6,626 nucleotides of DNA, taken from contig JAGDAL010000139.1 of the NCBI GenBank assembly GCA_017959525.1, forward strand, positions 1-6,626. The letters run 5' to 3'. The notes beneath the pieces were generated by a model, which saw only the letters and a program-made list of their open reading frames with translations, did no database searches and was not told where the DNA came from. Below, piece by piece: positions 4,762 to 6,626 of the stretch (within the stretch, counting starts at the first letter, position 1; each line of letters begins with the position of its first letter). Both the position numbers and the translations under genes were made by a program. This DNA is from Lachnospiraceae bacterium. Lineage in GTDB: Bacteria > Bacillota > Clostridia > Lachnospirales > Lachnospiraceae.

Positions 4762-5475
4762 ATGGAAGATGTACGTTTGAATAAATACTTATCGGATGCC
4801 GGTGTCTGTTCCAGACGTGAGGCAGACCGACAGATTGAAGCCGGCAACGTAATGGTAGATGGCGCGGTAGCCAAGCTTGGGGACCGGATTGCACCGGATG
4901 CCAAGGTGGTCTATTGCGGCAAGCCGGTGGTACCGGTGGAGCAGAAGGTGATTCTCTTAGTGAATAAGCCGAAGGGAATCGTATGTACCTCCGAGAAGAT
5001 GGAGAAGAACAACATTGTGGATTACATCCATTACCCGATTCGCCTCTATCCGGTGGGACGACTGGATAAGGATTCCAGAGGACTGATTCTTATGACCAAC
5101 GACGGAGAGCTGTCCAATCGCCTACTAAAGGCCCGTTACTACCATGAGAAAGAGTATCTGGTTACAGTGAATCGTGAAATCACCGCAGAATTCGTACAGA
5201 AGATGTCTGCCGGTGTTTACATCGAGGAAGAGGGCAAGAAGACCCGTCCATGCAAGGTGAAAAAGACCAGTCGCAATCAGTTCCACATCATCCTGACCCA
5301 GGGATGGAAGCGACAGATCCGACGGATGTGCGAGGCCTGCGGCATGCGCGTGGAGGATTTGCAGCGTATCCGTATCGAGAATATTACCCTTGGCGATGTG
5401 CCGGAGGGAAGCTACCGCAAGCTGACTGCGGAGGAAGAGAGAGAACTGCGTCGTAGACTGGCAGGGGATCATTAG
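4762..5475 (+). CDS. rluF: RluF-type 23S rRNA pseudouridine synthase (RsuA/RluB/E/F family)
   Basis: Isomerises uridine to pseudouridine in large-subunit rRNA; E. coli RluF modifies U2604 and also tRNA-Tyr. The 237 residues hold an N-terminal S4 RNA-binding domain (about 3-50, RLNKYLSDAGVCSRREADR), NKPKG (68-72), and the catalytic motif PVGRLDKDSRGL with Asp102. HEKEYLVTV, MSAGVYI, CKVKK and a WKRQIRRMCEACG segment follow. The HEKEYLVTV, MSAGV and CKVKK motifs recall E. coli RluF rather than RluB or RsuA; the long basic C-terminal tail of the E. coli protein is absent. GGAG (4751-4754) sits seven bases before the ATG. The gene starts 21 bases after a strong terminator and I see no good promoter in between. 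It is followed by ligA in a tight operon. The exact target uridine in this organism is an inference. Confidence 0.9.
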   Translation: MEDVRLNKYLSDAGVCSRREADRQIEAGNVMVDGAVAKLGDRIAPDAKVVYCGKPVVPVEQKVILLVNKPKGIVCTSEKMEKNNIVDYIHYPIRLYPVGRLDKDSRGLILMTNDGELSNRLLKARYYHEKEYLVTVNREITAEFVQKMSAGVYIEEEGKKTRPCKVKKTSRNQFHIILTQGWKRQIRRMCEACGMRVEDLQRIRIENITLGDVPEGSYRKLTAEEERELRRRLAGDH

Positions 5476-5478
5476 GAG
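5474..5478 (+). promoter_or_regulatory. ligA ribosome binding site overlapping the rluF stop codon
   Basis: The last two bases of the rluF TAG stop begin the AGGAG, seven bases before the ligA ATG at 5486. Ribosomes ending rluF would cover or free this site, so translation of the two genes is probably coupled. Confidence 0.8.
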
Positions 5479-5485
5479 TAGAAGT

Positions 5486-6626
5486 ATGGCAAGTAAGCAA
5501 GAAGATTTGGCTCGCATTGAGGAGCTTAGAAAAACATTAGAGTATCACAGTAATCTCTATTACAACCAGGATGAACCGGAGATTACGGATTATGAATATG
5601 ACATGATGATGCAGGAGCTGCGCAAATTGGAAGCGCAGTATCCGGAAGAAGTGAATGCAGCATCCCCAACCCAGCACGTGGGCGGTTCTGCCAAGCGTGA
5701 GGCCGGCGTTTTGGTGCGTCACAATGTACCGATGCTGTCCTTACAGGATGTGTTCTCTAAGGATGATGTGGATCATTTCGTAGAAGAGATGCAGCAGAAG
5801 TTAGTAGATCCGGAATTTGTCGTAGAGTACAAGATTGACGGCTTGTCCATGGCCCTTCGTTATGAGAACGGCAATTTGGTATTGGCAGAGACCCGAGGCG
5901 ACGGTATTGAGTTTGGTGAGGACGTGACCGTCAATGCCAGAGTCATTGATGATGTAGTGGAGACCTTGCAGGATGCACCGGAGTACTTGGAGATTCGCGG
6001 CGAAGTCTATATGAAGAATGCGGATTTCGATGCGGTGAATGAGAAGCAGGAACTCCTTGGCAAGAAGACGTTTGCCAACCCGCGTAACTGTGCGGCAGGA
6101 ACCCTGCGCCAGCTGGATTCTTCCATCTTAAAAGAGCGGAAGTTATCCCTGTTTATCTTTAACTTACAGCAGGTACGTGGCCGTGAGTTCGCCACCCATA
6201 CGGAAGCCTATGAGTACATGAAGTCTCAGGGCATCTCCGTCATTGAAGACTACAAGGTCTGCCATACTAAGGAAGAGGTGTGGGATGCCATCTGTGCCAT
6301 CGGAGAGAATCGTGGTAACTTGGCTTATGATATTGACGGCGCTGTAGTCAAAATCAACCGTTACAGCGACCGAGAGCAGTTGGGCAATACCGCCAAGGTT
6401 CCAAGATGGGCGGTAGCCTATAAGTATCCGCCGGAAGAAAAAGAGACCAAGATTCTAGATATTGAGTTATCCGTTGGTCGTACCGGACGTATCAATCCGA
6501 CCGCGGTTTTCGAGCCGATTCGTCTGTGCGGTACCCCCGTATCCCGTGCTGCCTTGCACAACCAGGATTTCATCGATGAGCTTGGTTTGGGCATTGGAGA
6601 TACCGTCTTAGTCTATAAGTCCGGTG
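5486..6626 (+). CDS. ligA: NAD-dependent DNA ligase LigA, C-terminus cut by window edge
   Basis: Seals nicks in duplex DNA during replication and repair, using NAD. 380 codons are visible, against about 670 residues in the family. Domain Ia (residues 1-70) has the NAD-binding pattern YHSNLYYNQDEPEITDYEYD. The adenylation domain has MLSLQDVF (83-90), the adenylated Lys116 in EYKIDG, Arg137 in TRGDG, Glu173 in IRGEVYM, NPRNCAAGTLRQLD, DIDGAVVK and Lys313 in AVAYKYP. The OB fold begins with SVGRTGRINPTAVFEP and RAALHN, where the window ends; the zinc finger, helix-hairpin-helix and BRCT domains should follow outside. MLSLQDVF differs slightly from the common MLSL(D/N)N form. The start has AGGAG overlapping the rluF stop. 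Pairing with rluF looks like sharing of a transcript rather than a pathway. Confidence 0.97.
   Translation, partial: MASKQEDLARIEELRKTLEYHSNLYYNQDEPEITDYEYDMMMQELRKLEAQYPEEVNAASPTQHVGGSAKREAGVLVRHNVPMLSLQDVFSKDDVDHFVEEMQQKLVDPEFVVEYKIDGLSMALRYENGNLVLAETRGDGIEFGEDVTVNARVIDDVVETLQDAPEYLEIRGEVYMKNADFDAVNEKQELLGKKTFANPRNCAAGTLRQLDSSILKERKLSLFIFNLQQVRGREFATHTEAYEYMKSQGISVIEDYKVCHTKEEVWDAICAIGENRGNLAYDIDGAVVKINRYSDREQLGNTAKVPRWAVAYKYPPEEKETKILDIELSVGRTGRINPTAVFEPIRLCGTPVSRAALHNQDFIDELGLGIGDTVLVYKSG

Overview
The window is a compact stretch of bacterial chromosome of moderate GC with strong AGGAGG-type ribosome binding sites and short gaps between genes. Gene content and protein style (an AroG-type DAHP synthase, a YdiB-like AroE, a type I AroD, an RluF-type pseudouridine synthase, an SH3b surface protein) suggest a low-to-mid GC Firmicute of class Clostridia, probably Lachnospiraceae-like. 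That placement is an inference from protein resemblance, not from a search.

Bases 1-3203 form a divergent shikimate-pathway cluster. aroE (shikimate dehydrogenase) and then a DAHP synthase gene, cut by the left edge, run leftward. aroD (type I 3-dehydroquinase) and aroK (shikimate kinase) run rightward. The roughly 160-base region between them carries two back-to-back sigma-A-like promoters: TTGACA-18-TATAAT leftward and TTGCAA-18-TATACT rightward. A 6-bp dyad sits at the predicted leftward transcription start. Together these genes encode pathway entry (DAHP synthase) and three consecutive steps, dehydroquinate to dehydroshikimate to shikimate to shikimate-3-phosphate. aroB, aroA and aroC are not in the window.

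Bases 3200-3369 hold a tRNA-Arg(CCG) gene whose promoter -35 hexamer overlaps the aroK stop codon. A 14-bp hairpin follows it, and its 3' arm contains a perfect TATAAT. Bases 3390-4691 encode a single-pass membrane protein with a probable NTF2-like extracytoplasmic domain, an Ala/Glu/Gln-rich helical linker and two C-terminal SH3b domains. It ends at a canonical intrinsic terminator (4711-4740).

Bases 4762-6626 carry an rluF-type 23S rRNA pseudouridine synthase and, in a tight operon, the N-terminal 380 codons of ligA (NAD-dependent DNA ligase), cut by the right edge.

There is no sign of mobile elements, CRISPR, phage or a new multi-gene system; this is mostly housekeeping DNA. The points most worth a second look are a His at the usual shikimate-binding Asp of AroK (DTH in place of DTD), the divergent aro control region, the dual-use hairpin after the tRNA, and the SH3b membrane protein. 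Two obvious long reading frames (aroD and the SH3b gene) have better-supported starts further downstream.
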